Positions 1 through 7,366 of a DNA stretch of 64,000 nt are shown here, one piece after another. Origin of the DNA: Levilactobacillus yonginensis. Lineage in GTDB: Bacteria > Bacillota > Bacilli > Lactobacillales > Lactobacillaceae. Both the position numbers and the translations under genes were made by a program. Numbering within the stretch: position 1 is the stretch's first letter; the number at the start of each line of letters is the position of its first letter. The stretch is from positions 124,001 to 188,000 of the forward strand of contig NZ_OZ061549.1 of the NCBI RefSeq assembly GCF_964065165.1, read 5' to 3'. The notes below the pieces were generated by a model, which saw only the letters and a list, made by a program, of their open reading frames with translations, had not been told where the DNA came from and searched no databases.

Positions 1-57
1 ATGCAACATAATTACACAGTTAACTTCAAAAAATACTTTGCAGAAAATAAGGGGTAA
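1..57 (+). CDS. C-terminal tail of an upstream gene (partial)
   Basis: The first frame is open from base 1 and ends in a double TAA at 55-60, immediately before the racemase start at 63. The racemase ribosome-binding site (AAGGGG, 49-54) lies inside this tail, as expected for two tightly linked genes. Only 18 codons are visible, ending YFAENKG, so no family can be named. The second frame is also open here, so the reading frame is not certain. Confidence 0.35.
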   Translation: MQHNYTVNFKKYFAENKG

Positions 58-62
58 TAATC

Positions 63-776
63 ATGAAAAAATTCTTTACGATTCTCGGCGGTATGGGTAC
101 CATGGCTACAGAAAGTTACATTCATCTGTTGAACAAGCGGACTCCTGCACATGCGGATCAAGAATATTTAGATTATGTTCTGGTAAACCATGCCACTGTG
201 CCTGACCGCACGGCTTACATTCTGGATCACAGCAAGCCTAACCCATCAGTTGACTTGCTTGAAGATATTCGTCAACAAGCGCAATTTGGCCCTGAATTCT
301 TCACACTACCTTGCAACACGGCCCACTACTTCTACGACGAATTACAGGCTGCTACGGATGTTCCTATCCTGCATATGCCTCGTGAAACGGTCAAAGAAGT
401 TCAACGTCGTTTCCCTAATGCCAAGAAGATTGGGATTACTGGGACACAGGGGACCATCACTGACAAAGTTTATGAAGATGAAATTAATAAGGCTGGGTTG
501 ACTCCCGTTCTGCCTACGAAAGAAATCGAAGCAGAAACCATGCAACTAATCTACGATGACATCAAAGAGAAGGATACTGTTGATGCAAAATTATTCCACC
601 ACATCATTCGTGAAATGATTGAAGATCAAGGGGCTGACATTGTTATCTTAGGTTGCACCGAATTATCATTAGCTCAAGAACGTGAACCCGAAACTGAATT
701 ACCAGTTGTCGATGGTCAATCTGTCTTAGTTGACCGGACTATTGAAATGGCAATGAAGAGTCGTCAAGAAGCCTAG
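63..776 (+). CDS. Aspartate/glutamate racemase family protein
   Basis: A 237-residue protein of the Asp/Glu racemase family, cofactor-independent enzymes that invert amino acids with two cysteines. The first catalytic motif is visible as PCNTAH (around residue 84) and the second as LGCTELS (around 197). The N-terminal ILGGMGTMAT loop is the usual substrate-binding start. Length fits YgeA/RacD-type aspartate racemases. The ATG at 63 follows an AAGGGG ribosome-binding site inside the end of the preceding frame, which suggests translational coupling. The substrate (Asp, Glu or another amino acid) cannot be told from sequence. A hairpin terminator follows at 924-956. Confidence 0.85.
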   Translation: MKKFFTILGGMGTMATESYIHLLNKRTPAHADQEYLDYVLVNHATVPDRTAYILDHSKPNPSVDLLEDIRQQAQFGPEFFTLPCNTAHYFYDELQAATDVPILHMPRETVKEVQRRFPNAKKIGITGTQGTITDKVYEDEINKAGLTPVLPTKEIEAETMQLIYDDIKEKDTVDAKLFHHIIREMIEDQGADIVILGCTELSLAQEREPETELPVVDGQSVLVDRTIEMAMKSRQEA

Positions 777-923
777 TTTTTTAATGAAACTAACGGATTC
801 TAGACAACTATCTGGTGATTGCTAGCGTAGGCACTGGTCAAATTGGATGGATTTTAACTGGGGGTGACCCCTAAATTACCCATCGTTCACAAGTCAACAA
901 ATTCAGGAATAATCGCATAAAAG

Positions 924-956
924 CGGGCTTTCTCTTGCAGAGAAGGCCTGTTTTTT
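924..956 (+). terminator. Rho-independent terminator
   Basis: Twelve-pair stem (924-935 with 939-950, two G-U pairs), a 3-base loop and a run of six T. It closes the racemase transcript and insulates it from the PTS promoter. The 147 bases before it (777-923) hold no gene that I can see. Confidence 0.85.
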
Positions 957-988
957 GCTATCCTTGTGATGTAAGCGTAAGTGAAAGA

Positions 989-1028
989 GTGCACTTCTTG
1001 CACTGACAGCGTGTGCACTAGTTGCACT
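989..1028 (+). promoter_or_regulatory. Direct-repeat activator site upstream of PTS operon
   Basis: Two 16-bp near-identical copies, GTGCACTTCTTGCACT (989-1004) and GTGCACTAGTTGCACT (1013-1028), 24 bp apart. Each copy holds two TGCACT hexamers spaced 9 bp, giving hexamers at 990, 999, 1014 and 1023. The second copy abuts the -35. Position and repetition fit a binding site for an activator, most simply the PRD regulator encoded at 7367; this assignment is inference. Confidence 0.6.
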
Positions 1029-1056
1029 TGGAAACGCTTTCCGTACGGTCTAAAGT
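1028..1056 (+). promoter_or_regulatory. PTS operon promoter with overlapping cre site
   Basis: A -35 TTGGAA (1028-1033) and -10 TAAAGT (1051-1056) are separated by 17 bp. A near-palindromic TGGAAACGCTTTCC (1029-1042) matches the CcpA cre consensus TGNAANCGNTTNCA at all fixed positions except the last, and lies over the -35. CcpA binding there would block the promoter when preferred sugar is present. Both promoter hexamers are imperfect, consistent with a need for an activator at the upstream repeats. Confidence 0.65.
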
Positions 1057-1089
1057 ATGAGGTGTCTTAAGAAGCGGAGGTTGACTAGA

Positions 1090-1536
1090 ATGTTAGAAAC
1101 GTTATTGACACCCGATACTGTCCAAGTACGACAGGCCGGCGATATTGATTGGAAGGAGGCAATTCAACTGGCAGCAACGCCCTTGTTAACTGCAGGGAAG
1201 GTTGAACAATCCTACGTTGATGCAATGATTAATGTTGTTGAGAAGAATGGGCCGTTCATCAACATTGGTCCCCACATTGCTTTAGCTCACGCACGTCCCG
1301 AAAATGGGGTCAACGAAATGGGCATGGCACTGATGAAGGTCGATCCGGCTATCAATTTGGTCAGTGATGAACATCCGATTACGTTGTTCTTTGTTCTGGC
1401 AGCAAGTGATAACACCAAGCATTTGGAAGCGCTACAAGAATTAGCAACGAAGCTTCAAGATGCTGACAGCTTTGCCAGAATGGAAAAGGCAACGACTGTT
1501 GACGAACTGGTTAACGAATTCAAAGGAGTGGAATAA
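1090..1536 (+). CDS. PTS EIIA subunit, ascorbate (Ula/SgaA) family
   Basis: A 148-residue EIIA that passes phosphate from HPr to the EIIB encoded next. The phosphorylated histidine is H67 in the motif PHIALAHARPENGV, typical of the mannitol/fructose-fold EIIAs used by ascorbate-family systems. I chose the ATG at 1090 rather than the in-frame ATG at 1057: GGAGG at 1076-1080 is well placed for 1090, and the earlier start adds a basic leader not expected in the family. First gene of the EIIA-EIIB-EIIC-transketolase-EI operon, only 2 bp before EIIB. Substrate is not proven; the Ula catabolic genes (ulaG, ulaD, ulaE, ulaF) are absent here. Confidence 0.85.
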   Translation: MLETLLTPDTVQVRQAGDIDWKEAIQLAATPLLTAGKVEQSYVDAMINVVEKNGPFINIGPHIALAHARPENGVNEMGMALMKVDPAINLVSDEHPITLFFVLAASDNTKHLEALQELATKLQDADSFARMEKATTVDELVNEFKGVE

Positions 1537-1538
1537 TA

Positions 1539-1838
1539 ATGAAAATTGCAGCGGTATGTCAATCAGGTTTAGGTTCTAGCTTCATGATTCAAATGAATAT
1601 TGATAGCGTTCTCAAGGCTGAGAACGTTGACACGGATAACATCGAAGTTACCCACTTTGATACTGGTGGTATGAATGTAAACGCTGCCGATTACTTCTTC
1701 TTAGGCAGTGATTTAGCAGAACAAGCTTCAGACATGCCTCAGGAAAAAGTATTCGTTCTGAAGAGCATTATCGATAAGGATGAATTAAAAGAAAAGCTTA
1801 ACGTATTACTCGACAAGGAAGGCATTAAGCACGATTAG
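1539..1838 (+). CDS. PTS EIIB subunit, ascorbate (Ula/SgaB) family
   Basis: A 99-residue cytoplasmic EIIB. The phosphocysteine is C7 in the loop VCQSGLGSS, the P-loop pattern of this family, followed by the alternating beta-alpha fold expected for EIIB. It accepts phosphate from the EIIA encoded 2 bp upstream and gives it to the sugar carried by the EIIC that follows. Length is normal for a stand-alone EIIB. The family is clear; the sugar is not. Confidence 0.87.
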   Translation: MKIAAVCQSGLGSSFMIQMNIDSVLKAENVDTDNIEVTHFDTGGMNVNAADYFFLGSDLAEQASDMPQEKVFVLKSIIDKDELKEKLNVLLDKEGIKHD

Positions 1839-1871
1839 TGTTTATATCGTTTGATTGGAGGAATAGCTATT

Positions 1872-3242
1872 ATGCAAGCAGTTATTAATTTTATTGTTTC
1901 TATCGTTAGTACGCCTGCCATCTTAGTTGGGTTAATCGCCTGTCTAGGGTTGGCACTACAAAAGAAGCCTGGTACCAAGATTATGGAAGGTACTGTTAAG
2001 ACTTTCGTCGGGTTCTTAGTTCTGACCGGTGGTGCCGGAATCCTACAAGCTTCATTGACACCATTTGCGTCAATGTTTAAGTTCGCTTTGCACGTTCAAG
2101 GGGTCGTTCCTTCTAACGAAGCCGTTGTGGCCATTGCGTTACAACAGTACGGGACGACGACTGCCTTGATCATGTTTGTCGGCATGATTGTAAACGTTCT
2201 CTTGGCCCGGTTCACGAAGTTTAAATACATCTTCTTAACGGGTCAAGCGATGTTGTATGTTTCTTGTTTAACCGCCGTTATCCTGATCTCTACTGGGATG
2301 AAGTCCGGTGCAACCACGATTCTTTTAGGCGGGTTGTTTGAAGGAACATTGTTGACGGTAACGCCAGCGTTGTGTCAACCATTCATGCGTAAGATTACTG
2401 GTGGTGACGCGGTTGCCATGGGTCATACGGGTAACATTGGTTACGCTGCTTCCGGTTTGATGGGTAAGTGGTTCGGTAACTCTAAGAAGTCTACTGAAGA
2501 TATCAACGTTCCTAAGGGCTTAAGCTTCTTACGGGACTCAACGGTTTCCATTACATTAGTTATGGCAATTGTTTACTTAGTTTTAGCTTTCGTTTCAGGT
2601 CCACATTTTATCGAAACCAAGTTGAGTTCAGGAACTAACTTCTTAATTTACGCACTTACACAAGCCGGGACTTTCGCCGCTGGTTTCTACGTTGTCTTAG
2701 CTGGTGTTCGGATGATCTTGGGTGAAATTGTGCCAGCCTTCCAAGGGATTGCAACGAAATTGGTTCCAAACGCCAAGCCAGCCTTGGATGTACCAATCAT
2801 CTTCCCATACGCACCAAACGCTTTGTTGATTGGTTTCTTCGTCAGCTTTATCGTTGGGACGTTCAGTATGTTTGCAATGATTGGTATGGGAACCACGGTT
2901 ATCATTCCAGGTGTTGTTGGTCACTTCTTCTGTGGGGGTGCCGCTGGGATTTACGGTAACGCTACTGGTGGCCGTCGTGGTGCCATCATCGGTTCCGCGG
3001 TTAACAGTTTGCTGATCAGTTGGTTGCCATTACTCATCCTGCCTGTTCTGGGTGGTTTGAAGTTGGCTGCTTCAACTTTCGCCGATACCGACTACTTGGT
3101 ACCTGGTATCTTACTTGGTAACTTGGGTCACTACGGTGAAGCTGCTGTTATCACTGGTATCATTGGCTTTACTGTCGTCGTTATCATCTGGTCCTTCTTC
3201 CTTAAGGGAGACAAGAAAGATGGTGTCAAGGCTGAAGGTTAA
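1872..3242 (+). CDS. PTS EIIC permease, ascorbate (UlaA/SgaT) family
   Basis: A 456-residue polytopic membrane protein with about ten to eleven hydrophobic segments and glycine-rich loops typical of the UlaA fold (for example the GHTGNIGYAASG region and the FCGGAAGIYGNATGGRRGA loop). It moves the sugar across the membrane while EIIB phosphorylates it. The open frame runs back to a TTG at 1851, but the ATG at 1872 has GGAGG at 1856-1860 and begins MQAVINFIVS, as in the family. UlaA homologues linked to transketolase genes are known in streptococci, where the substrate is likewise thought not to be ascorbate. That parallel is from memory. Confidence 0.87.
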   Translation: MQAVINFIVSIVSTPAILVGLIACLGLALQKKPGTKIMEGTVKTFVGFLVLTGGAGILQASLTPFASMFKFALHVQGVVPSNEAVVAIALQQYGTTTALIMFVGMIVNVLLARFTKFKYIFLTGQAMLYVSCLTAVILISTGMKSGATTILLGGLFEGTLLTVTPALCQPFMRKITGGDAVAMGHTGNIGYAASGLMGKWFGNSKKSTEDINVPKGLSFLRDSTVSITLVMAIVYLVLAFVSGPHFIETKLSSGTNFLIYALTQAGTFAAGFYVVLAGVRMILGEIVPAFQGIATKLVPNAKPALDVPIIFPYAPNALLIGFFVSFIVGTFSMFAMIGMGTTVIIPGVVGHFFCGGAAGIYGNATGGRRGAIIGSAVNSLLISWLPLLILPVLGGLKLAASTFADTDYLVPGILLGNLGHYGEAAVITGIIGFTVVVIIWSFFLKGDKKDGVKAEG

Positions 3243-3300
3243 TCTAACCTTGAGTCACAACTTTTAAAAATTTTGGTCCATGGATAAGGAGTAATCGTTA

Positions 3301-5325
3301 ATGACAAATACAGGCACAAGTGAAGTTCAAGCGAACTTTACAGAGAAAGACGAATTAGCCGTCAATTCTTTGAGAATGTTGAGTGTGGACATGATTGAAA
3401 AGGCTAAGTCAGGGCACCCAGGTCTGTGCTTGGATGCAGCACCCATGGCTTATGTTTTATGGAATTACCACATGAAGACTGACCCAAAGCGTCCAAACTG
3501 GATTAACCGCGACCGGTTCGTGCTCTCAGCAGGTCATGGTTCAGCACTGCTTTACAGCTTACTGCACATGAGTGGGTACGCCGTTAAGATGGATGATTTG
3601 AAGCAATTTCGGCAGACTGGCTCATTAACGCCAGGCCATCCCGAATATGGTCACACACCAGGCGTTGATGCGACGACTGGTCCGCTGGGCCAAGGGATTG
3701 GTATGGCTGTGGGGATGGCTTTAGCTGAAAAGCATTTAGCAGCTAAGTACAATACCACAGATTACGATTTGATCGATCACTGGACCTATACCATTGTTGG
3801 TGATGGTGACTTGATGGAAGGTATCAGTCAAGAAGCCATCAACATCGCTGGTAAAGAAAAATTGAACAAATTAATCGTGCTTTACGATTCAAACGATATT
3901 ACGTTGGATGGACCGTTAGCTAACGGTTCTGTCGAGACGCAAAGTTACCGTTTCAAAGGAGCTGGCTGGAATTACCTCTTCGTCGAAGACGGCGAAGACT
4001 TAGCAGCAATCAACAGCGCCATTAACGAAGCTAAGCGGGCTACGCAACCAACGATTATTGAAGTTAAAACACAAATTGGCCATGGTTCACCACAAGCAGG
4101 GACTAATAAGGTCCACGGTGCAGCCTTAGGTGCCGAAAACATGAAGAAGACCAAGGAATTCTACCACTGGAGCCAAACCCCATTCTCCGTTTCCGAAGAT
4201 GCCTATGCTGAATTCAAGCAAGGGATTGAAGAACGTGGGCAAGCCGCTCACCATGAATGGACGGAGCTCTACACGAACTACCAACGCAATGAACCTAAGT
4301 TGGCTGCCGAATTTACCCCAGAAGTGGGTCCTAAGTTGGACATGAGTCAGGTTAAATTGAGTGATGAAACGATTGGCAAGGAAGTTGCTACGCGGGTCAC
4401 TAACTCAGAGATCTTGCAACAAGTTGCTAAGTACAACCCGAACTTCTGGGGTGGTGCCGCTGACTTGTCTTCCAGCAATAAGACGCAGTTGAAGGATGAA
4501 GGGCGCTTTAGTCCTGAAGATCCTGCCAACGACAACGTTTGGTTTGGTGTTCGTGAATTTGGTGAAGCTGCTGCTTTGAACGGGATGACTTTACATGGTG
4601 GCTCACGGGTCTTTGGGAGTACCTTCTTTACATTTTCAGACTACATGAAAGCTGCTATTCGTTTAGCTGCCTTACAAGGCTTACCTGTGACCTTCGTCTT
4701 CACGCATGATTCGATTGCGGTTGGCGAAGATGGTCCAACACATGAACCAATCGAACAATTAGCTGGCTTACGCGCAATTCCTAACGTCAACGTTATTCGG
4801 CCAGCCGACGCCCACGAAACTTTGGGTGCTTGGCAGACGATTGCTGAGACGACCGACAAGCCAACCGTTTTGGTTCTGTCCCGTCAAGGGTTGCCATTGC
4901 TGGAACAAACGCATCCGGCAGATGTCGCCCGTGGTGGCTACGTTGTTTCACCAGCTAAGAGTGAAGCTTCCGATGGAATTCTGATTGCCAGTGGTTCCGA
5001 AGTGCAGTTAGCCTTGAAGGCCCAAGCTAAGTTACGTGAAAAGCAATACGATGTTTCCGTTGTTTCTATTCCTAGCTTTGAACTCTTTGAGCAACAGAGT
5101 GAGGAATACAAGAACTCTGTCTTACCACCACAAATTGACAAGCGGATCTCTATCGAAATGGACAGTACGTTTGGCTGGGGTAAGTACACCGGCTTAAACG
5201 GTGCGAATATCGGTGTGGATACCTTTGGTATGAGTGGTAAGGGTTCTGAAATCATCGAAAAGTTCGGCTTTAACACGGATACAATCGTTAAGAAGTACGA
5301 AGAATTATGGAAGAAGTCGGAATAA
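3301..5325 (+). CDS. tkt: Transketolase
   Basis: A full-length 674-residue transketolase, moving two-carbon units between ketose and aldose phosphates with thiamine diphosphate. The N-terminal TPP domain shows GHGSALLYSLLH and the Mg/TPP motif GDGDLMEG. The middle Pyr domain shows REFGEAAALNGM and FVFTHDSIAVGEDGPTHEPIEQ, and the C-terminal domain follows from about residue 540. The ATG has an AAGGAG site 8 bp upstream and lies 58 bp after EIIC. Its place inside a PTS operon suggests that the imported sugar phosphate enters the pentose phosphate pool. Many lactobacilli hold more than one tkt, so this may be an inducible paralogue. Confidence 0.95.
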   Translation: MTNTGTSEVQANFTEKDELAVNSLRMLSVDMIEKAKSGHPGLCLDAAPMAYVLWNYHMKTDPKRPNWINRDRFVLSAGHGSALLYSLLHMSGYAVKMDDLKQFRQTGSLTPGHPEYGHTPGVDATTGPLGQGIGMAVGMALAEKHLAAKYNTTDYDLIDHWTYTIVGDGDLMEGISQEAINIAGKEKLNKLIVLYDSNDITLDGPLANGSVETQSYRFKGAGWNYLFVEDGEDLAAINSAINEAKRATQPTIIEVKTQIGHGSPQAGTNKVHGAALGAENMKKTKEFYHWSQTPFSVSEDAYAEFKQGIEERGQAAHHEWTELYTNYQRNEPKLAAEFTPEVGPKLDMSQVKLSDETIGKEVATRVTNSEILQQVAKYNPNFWGGAADLSSSNKTQLKDEGRFSPEDPANDNVWFGVREFGEAAALNGMTLHGGSRVFGSTFFTFSDYMKAAIRLAALQGLPVTFVFTHDSIAVGEDGPTHEPIEQLAGLRAIPNVNVIRPADAHETLGAWQTIAETTDKPTVLVLSRQGLPLLEQTHPADVARGGYVVSPAKSEASDGILIASGSEVQLALKAQAKLREKQYDVSVVSIPSFELFEQQSEEYKNSVLPPQIDKRISIEMDSTFGWGKYTGLNGANIGVDTFGMSGKGSEIIEKFGFNTDTIVKKYEELWKKSE

Positions 5326-5346
5326 GCATTTGAGGTGAAGGATTAC

Positions 5347-7071
5347 ATGTCAAAGAGAATTACGGGTATTGCGGCAAGTGACGGTATTGGTATCGCCAAG
5401 GCCTACCGCTTAGTAGATCCAGATTTGAGTTTTGAGAAGAGGTCGATTACTGACGCTGATGCTGAAATCAAGCGTCTCGAAGAGGCCATGAGTGATTCTA
5501 CGGATGACTTAAAAGTTATTCGAGACAAGGCGGCTGAAAATTTAGGCGAAAGTGAAGCTGAGGTTTTTGACGCCCACATAACGATTCTGGCTGACCCTGA
5601 AATGACTTCCCAGATTGAGGAGCTCATTAAGAAGCAAAAGATTAACGCTGAAGAGGCTTTGAAAGAGGTCACTGACCAATTCATTACTATCTTCGAAGGA
5701 ATGACGGATAACAAATACATGCAAGAACGGGCGGCTGACGTCAAGGACGTTACCAAGCGGGTCATGAGTCATTTGTTAGGCAAGTCGCTTCCTAACCCGG
5801 CATTGATCGACGAGCCAGTAATTGTGATTGCCCATGATCTCACACCTTCTGACACAGCTCAGATGGACACGAATTACGTGAAGGGTTTCCTGACTGATTT
5901 AGGCGGTCGGACGAGTCATTCGGCCATCATGTCACGAACTTTGGAGATTCCAGCGGTTGTCGGAACTGACCAAGCGACTCAGTTAGTTCAGGATGGCGAT
6001 ACATTGGTCTTGAACGGGCTAGATGGTTTTGCCTTGGTTGCCCCCGACGCGGATGAGATTGCCCAATATCAGGAACAAGCCAAGCAATACGCGGCGGAAC
6101 GTGCCGAATGGCGAAAACTCAAAGACGCTGCATCTGTTTCTAAGGATGGCAAGCACTTTGAGGTTGCGGCCAACATTGGGACGCCCGACGACATTGACGC
6201 CGTTGTCGATGCCGGGGCCGAAGCAGTTGGTCTGTTCCGGACGGAATTCCTTTACATGAACAGTGACAAGTTACCATCCGAAGATGATCAGTTTGAAGCT
6301 TACAAGAAGGTCGCTGAGGCCATGCACGGTAAGCCAGTGGTCATTCGGACCATGGATATTGGTGGGGACAAACACCTGCCATACTTGCCACTTCCTGAAG
6401 AAATGAACCCATTCTTGGGTTATCGGGCAATCCGGATTTCATTGGACCGGCAAGAGATCTTCAGAACGCAGCTGCGGGCCTTGATTCGGGCTTCCCACTA
6501 TGGTGAGATTCGAATCATGTTCCCAATGATTGCGACGCTGGATGAATTCCGCGCAGCCAAGCAAGTCTTCTCTGAGGAGAAGGCGAAGTTGATTGCCGAC
6601 GGGGTTCCGGTTGCAGATGACATTAAGCTCGGAATGATGGTTGAAATTCCAGCCTCTGCCGTCTTCGCTGATCAGTTTGCTAAGGAAGTTGACTTCTTTA
6701 GTATTGGGACCAACGATTTGATTCAATACACCTTTGCTGCCGACCGGGGTAACGAGCACGTTTCCTACCTCTACCAGCCTTACAATCCAGCTTTACTGCG
6801 GTTGATCAAGAACGTGATCGATGCCGCTCATAAGGAAGGTAAGATTGCGGCGATGTGTGGTGAAATGGCTGGCGACCAGGTTGCGGTTCCACTACTGATG
6901 GGGATGGGGTTGGACGAATACTCAATGAGTGCCACGTCTGTCCTCCGTGTTCGGAGTCAAATGAAGCATCTTGACACCACTGATTGGGCACAAGTTGTTG
7001 AGGAAGCCCTCACTACTTGTCAGACCAATGAAGAGGTCAAGGACCTCGTGGAAAAGCACCTTCAGGCTTAA
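5347..7071 (+). CDS. ptsI: PTS Enzyme I (phosphoenolpyruvate-protein phosphotransferase)
   Basis: A complete 574-residue Enzyme I, which takes phosphate from PEP and hands it to HPr. The active histidine is H191 in [21 protein letters not shown]; the PEP-binding half shows [19 protein letters not shown] and [11 protein letters not shown], and the catalytic Cys is C504 in [10 protein letters not shown]. The frame opens at a GTG (5335), but the ATG at 5347 follows GAGGTG and begins [11 protein letters not shown] as in the family. It lies 21 bp after the transketolase gene. No ptsH lies beside it, although the general EI gene is normally in a ptsHI pair, so this may be a second, operon-dedicated EI or a relocated sole copy. 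Confidence 0.93.
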   Translation: MSKRITGIAASDGIGIAKAYRLVDPDLSFEKRSITDADAEIKRLEEAMSDSTDDLKVIRDKAAENLGESEAEVFDAHITILADPEMTSQIEELIKKQKINAEEALKEVTDQFITIFEGMTDNKYMQERAADVKDVTKRVMSHLLGKSLPNPALIDEPVIVIAHDLTPSDTAQMDTNYVKGFLTDLGGRTSHSAIMSRTLEIPAVVGTDQATQLVQDGDTLVLNGLDGFALVAPDADEIAQYQEQAKQYAAERAEWRKLKDAASVSKDGKHFEVAANIGTPDDIDAVVDAGAEAVGLFRTEFLYMNSDKLPSEDDQFEAYKKVAEAMHGKPVVIRTMDIGGDKHLPYLPLPEEMNPFLGYRAIRISLDRQEIFRTQLRALIRASHYGEIRIMFPMIATLDEFRAAKQVFSEEKAKLIADGVPVADDIKLGMMVEIPASAVFADQFAKEVDFFSIGTNDLIQYTFAADRGNEHVSYLYQPYNPALLRLIKNVIDAAHKEGKIAAMCGEMAGDQVAVPLLMGMGLDEYSMSATSVLRVRSQMKHLDTTDWAQVVEEALTTCQTNEEVKDLVEKHLQA

Positions 7072-7104
7072 CCACGATTGGGAAGCACTAAAAGAATAAT
7101 GTTT

Positions 7105-7156
7105 CACTAAATAGCATGGTTGCCAGGCAAATTGGCATCATGCGTTTAGTGTTTTT
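7105..7156 (+). terminator. Rho-independent terminator of the PTS operon
   Basis: Outer stem CACTAAA (7105-7111) with TTTAGTG (7145-7151), inner GCATG/CATGC and TTGCC/GGCAA stems, then five T. It ends the EIIA-to-EI transcript before the regulator gene. Confidence 0.8.
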
Positions 7157-7366
7157 AGGACCATTTTGCTGGCGTTGCTTAGTCTGATTGTCTGCATGGC
7201 GTGGTACAATCAAGACCGAGTAAGTTAGATATGGGTTCCACTGTCTGATGGGTTCGACTCCCACCAGGTGGTTTCGTAATGCTTGGGCTGGCCGGTGATA
7301 AGTGATTATGCCAGTCCAGCGTTAATGGTTGTCGCTTGAGTTGAGAGAGATTGTTGAGGTAATGAT
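7157..7366 (+). promoter_or_regulatory. Regulator promoter and structured leader
   Basis: An extended -10 (TGGTACAAT, 7202-7210) is the best promoter candidate for the regulator; I see no good -35. It would leave a leader of about 150 bases with a hairpin GGGCTGGC/GCCAGTCC (about 7286-7318) and short GGG/CCC and CCACC/GGTGG stems near 7254-7276. No coding region is visible. Confidence 0.4.

Noticed and set aside
1090..3242. A true L-ascorbate utilisation (ula) operon
   Set aside because: The EII subunits are of that family, but the lactonase, decarboxylase and epimerase genes are absent and transketolase is present instead.
7235..7290. A tRNA-like T arm (GGGTTCGACTCCC) followed by ACCA before the PRD regulator
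   Set aside because: No acceptor, D or anticodon stems can be built around it; probably chance or a small leader hairpin.
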